Source of the DNA: a virus
Length of the DNA: 20,755 nt
Direction: 5' to 3' (one strand)
IMG/VR virus record: IMGVR_UViG_3300047491_000336
Coordinates: 1 to 20,755 of that record
Position 1 is the first letter of the stretch; the number at the start of each line of letters is the position of its first letter. The position numbers and the translations under genes were made by a program. The notes beneath the pieces are model-generated. The model saw only the letters and a list, made by a program, of their open reading frames with translations, did not search any database and was not told the origin of the DNA. Shown here one piece after another: positions 20,712-20,755 of this stretch.

Positions 20712-20755
20712 AGCATAGGACAGCACCATTCAGCCTCCCACAAGCCATCCTGCCC

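Noticed and set aside
1-20755. tRNA, rRNA, insertion sequences or integrase attachment sites
   Set aside because: I looked for tRNA cloverleaf arms, transposase motifs and terminal inverted repeats and saw none.

Overview
The window looks like the late (packaging and virion assembly) module of a tailed double-stranded DNA bacteriophage or prophage. Every supported gene is on the minus strand, so transcription runs from the right end (about 20,660) to the left end. Genes are packed tightly, with several ATGA stop/start overlaps and AAGGAG-type ribosome binding sites. The host cannot be read from the sequence. The Shine-Dalgarno sites, sigma70-like promoters and Sec-type signal peptides fit a bacterial host. 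The Asn/Thr/Tyr-rich secreted-type proteins suggest, weakly, a diderm host.

Layout in transcription order. (1) 20,595-15,724: a consensus-like promoter, the large terminase, a zinc-ribbon protein, a DUF4406-like nucleotide-hydrolase-fold protein, two small proteins (one DUF6378-like), an HTH protein, a calcineurin-like metallophosphoesterase and a GroES-like co-chaperonin. The block ends in a clear intrinsic terminator at 15,661-15,694. (2) 15,622-10,468: portal, small protein, scaffold, small protein, probable decoration protein and major capsid protein. The portal start has no Shine-Dalgarno site, and a possible promoter sits so close to it that the mRNA could be leaderless. (3) 10,467-9,532: a strong RNA hairpin, a small signal-peptide protein, a terminator-like hairpin, and a second signal-peptide protein that looks like a diverged paralogue of the first. 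(4) 9,519-4,307: an adaptor-like small protein, a 961-residue fibre-like protein with an array of about nine 50-68 residue repeats, a 111-residue coupled protein and a 545-residue signal-peptide protein. (5) 4,255-1: an Ala/Lys-rich probable internal virion protein and the first 1,073 residues of a very large multidomain protein that runs off the left edge. That protein has IDFD repeats, a glycine-zipper segment, a SAP-like helix pair, a degenerate zincin-like HELAE site and the start of an ADP-ribosyltransferase-like (ART-PolyVal type) domain.

Together the genes describe procapsid assembly (portal, scaffold, decoration and capsid proteins, perhaps with co-chaperonin help), DNA packaging, receptor binding, and probably injection of a polyvalent effector with the DNA. 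No tape measure, tail tube or sheath gene is seen, so a podovirus-like virion is the best guess. The most unusual features are the three signal-peptide proteins inside a virion operon, the ART-bearing polyvalent protein, the repeat array of the fibre, the Cys/His-rich GroES-like protein, and the RNA and promoter architecture around the portal and capsid genes.
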